Part shown: in pieces, positions 35,051 to 36,425 of the stretch
Layout of the letters: each line of letters starts with the position of its first letter
How positions within the stretch are numbered: the first letter of the stretch is position 1
Notes under the pieces: model-generated
What the model was told of the DNA's origin: nothing
Database searches by the model: none
The model's input: the letters and a program-made list of their open reading frames with translations, nothing else
NCBI GenBank assembly: GCA_020851325.1
Contig: JADZCY010000132.1
Span: forward strand, 1 to 36,425
DNA: 36,425 nucleotides
Origin: Acidobacteriota bacterium
GTDB lineage: Bacteria; Acidobacteriota; Vicinamibacteria; Vicinamibacterales; UBA2999
Reading direction: 5' to 3'
Made by a program: the position numbers and the translations under genes

Positions 35051-35638
35051 TCAAGTGATCATCGGCAGGGCGCGTTTCAGGTCGCGAAACGCGCGGGCGC
35101 GGTGCGACACCGCCGACTTTCCAGCCAGCGTCATCTCCGCCGTCGTCACGCCGAACGGCGGGTAGCGGAAGATCGGGTCGTAGCCGAAGCCGTGCGCGCC
35201 GGCCGGCGTCGACGTGATTTCGCCTTCCACGCGTGCTTCGGTTTCAAACAGGATGCGATGGCCGCGCGCCACGGCAAGCGCCGTGACGAACCGCGCCTCG
35301 AAGGGCGGGGTGTGGTCCGCGAGACGGCGGAAGATCTCGGCGAACCGCTCGGCGTAGGGGGCGGTGGGCGAAAGGAAGCGCGCCGAATGCACGCCGGGCG
35401 CACCGTCGAGGGCGTCAATCACGAGACCCGAATCCTCGGCCACGGCTGTCAGCCCCGTCGCCGCGGCGTAGGCGAGCGCCTTGATGCGCGCGTTCTCCCA
35501 GAAGCTGGCGCCGGTTTCATCGGGTTCTGGCACTGGTGCGACATCGGCGAGCGTCAGCAGATCGACGTCGACGCCGGCAAGGATCGAGCGGATCTCACGG
35601 ACCTTGTCCGCGCTCGTCGTCGCCAGCAGCAGCGTCAT
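35051..35638 (-). CDS. rdgB: XTP/dITP pyrophosphatase (RdgB/Ham1)
   Basis: This 195-residue cytoplasmic enzyme hydrolyses non-canonical purine triphosphates (XTP, dITP) to monophosphates, keeping them out of nucleic acids. Family motifs are [11 protein letters not shown] at the N-terminus (the usual (T/S)xN(x)xK position), [40 protein letters not shown] and the closing SHRARAF. The length is normal. The ATG at 35636-35638 overlaps the TGA of rph, a frequent gene pair in bacteria, so the two are cotranslated. Its stop is followed by the divergent-facing TetR promoter region on the same strand. Confidence 0.96.
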   Translation of the reverse strand: MTLLLATTSADKVREIRSILAGVDVDLLTLADVAPVPEPDETGASFWENARIKALAYAAATGLTAVAEDSGLVIDALDGAPGVHSARFLSPTAPYAERFAEIFRRLADHTPPFEARFVTALAVARGHRILFETEARVEGEITSTPAGAHGFGYDPIFRYPPFGVTTAEMTLAGKSAVSHRARAFRDLKRALPMIT

Positions 35639-36366
35639 CGACCGAGGATCGGACCGACGATGTCGCGCTGTTTGGCGATCAGTTGCGCGATGCCGGCGTC
35701 GGCAAGTTCGAGCAGGCCATCGAGCGCGACGCGATCGAACGGTTCGGATTCGGCCGTGCCCTGCACTTCGATGAAGCGGCCATCGCCGGTCTTGACGATG
35801 TTCATGTCGACCTCGGCCTTCGAGTCTTCCTCGTAGGCGAGGTCCAGCAGCGGCATGCCGCCGACGATGCCGACGCTGGTGGCGGCGACGTAGTCGCTGA
35901 CGGGAATGGAGCGAAGCTGTTCGGTCTCGCGCATGCGCTGGAACGCCAGCACCATGGCGACGAAGGCGCCGGTGATGGATGCGGTGCGCGTACCGCCGTC
36001 GGCCTGGATGACGTCGCAGTCGAGCCACACCGTGCGTTCGCCGAGTTCCGGCAGCCGCACCACCGATCGCATCGACCGTCCGATCAACCGCTGAATCTCC
36101 ATCGTCCGGCCGCCGACCTTGCCGCTGGCGGCTTCGCGTGTCGACCGCGTGTTCGTGGCGCGCGGCAGCATGCCGTATTCGGCGGTCACCCAGCCTTTGC
36201 CGGTGCCGCGCAAGAATGGCGGCACGCGATCTTCGACGCTGGCCGTGCAGATGACACGCGTGAGGCCGGCCTCGATGAGGACGGAGCCTTCGGCGTGGAG
36301 CAGGAAGTGAGGCGTGATCTGCGTCGGGCGCAGTTCACCGGGGGCGCGATCGTACTGTCGATTCAT
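35635..36366 (-). CDS. rph: Ribonuclease PH
   Basis: This 243-residue phosphorolytic 3'-5' exoribonuclease trims tRNA precursors and works as a hexameric ring. Diagnostic sequences are [71 protein letters not shown] and [16 protein letters not shown]. The length is within a few residues of the standard enzyme. It overlaps rdgB by four bases. The 59 bases upstream to the window edge show no clear -10 box. Confidence 0.97.
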   Translation of the reverse strand: MNRQYDRAPGELRPTQITPHFLLHAEGSVLIEAGLTRVICTASVEDRVPPFLRGTGKGWVTAEYGMLPRATNTRSTREAASGKVGGRTMEIQRLIGRSMRSVVRLPELGERTVWLDCDVIQADGGTRTASITGAFVAMVLAFQRMRETEQLRSIPVSDYVAATSVGIVGGMPLLDLAYEEDSKAEVDMNIVKTGDGRFIEVQGTAESEPFDRVALDGLLELADAGIAQLIAKQRDIVGPILGR

Positions 36367-36425
36367 GGGAGCGGGTTCTGTGGTGTGGCGTCCGGGGAGA
36401 AGATGAGCCCTTCATTCTTCCGCAA

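Overview
The window is GC-rich and densely coded. Its content suggests a soil- or sediment-type Acidobacteriota, probably near Vicinamibacteria. The grounds are family content only: DUF1592/DUF1552/ankyrin gene sets, a DUF5916 outer-membrane protein, a D-aminoacylase-like lipoprotein, several GT-C type membrane glycosyltransferases, and some start codons that sit directly behind a -10 box. No rRNA or other phylogenetic marker is present, so this placement is an inference.

Layout. At 1-123 is the 3' end of an unidentified gene. A minus-strand pair follows: a GT-C-like membrane protein (949-3681) and pdxH (310-942). The GT-C gene is divergent from an amidohydrolase lipoprotein (3708-5402), and the two share a perfectly palindromic -10 region. 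A second GT-C-like protein (5485-7479), a small exported TPR-like protein (7605-8351) and a minus-strand ROK sugar kinase (8482-9366) come next.

From 9545 to 27795 every gene is on the plus strand, with spacings of 138 bp or less and several overlaps. This is a likely 11-gene transcription unit. It starts with two tandem copies of a three-gene cassette: an exported cytochrome-like DUF1587/1595/1592/1588/1585 protein, a Tat-exported DUF1552 protein and an exported ankyrin protein with a C-terminal CxxC. After these come an exported HpcH/HpaI aldolase-like protein with substituted catalytic positions, a DUF5916 outer-membrane barrel, an S33-type hydrolase lipoprotein and a NatA/NatB-type ABC exporter. 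Nearly everything is addressed to the envelope, and this block is the best candidate for an undescribed system.

From 27796 onward are a PIG-V-like mannosyltransferase bracketed by AGCACC decamer arrays, tRNA-Pro(UGG), an extended SDR, an orphan antitoxin-like gene, a fibronectin-type-III protein, a TetR plus ABC-exporter pair, and finally rdgB and rph overlapping by four bases. Short interleaved direct repeats show that the SDR to ABC-exporter interval was rearranged.

A notable non-coding theme is that many intergenic gaps hold short-period tandem arrays of unrelated units (7, 8, 10, 13 and 20 bp). Several of them reach into stop or start codons of adjacent genes.
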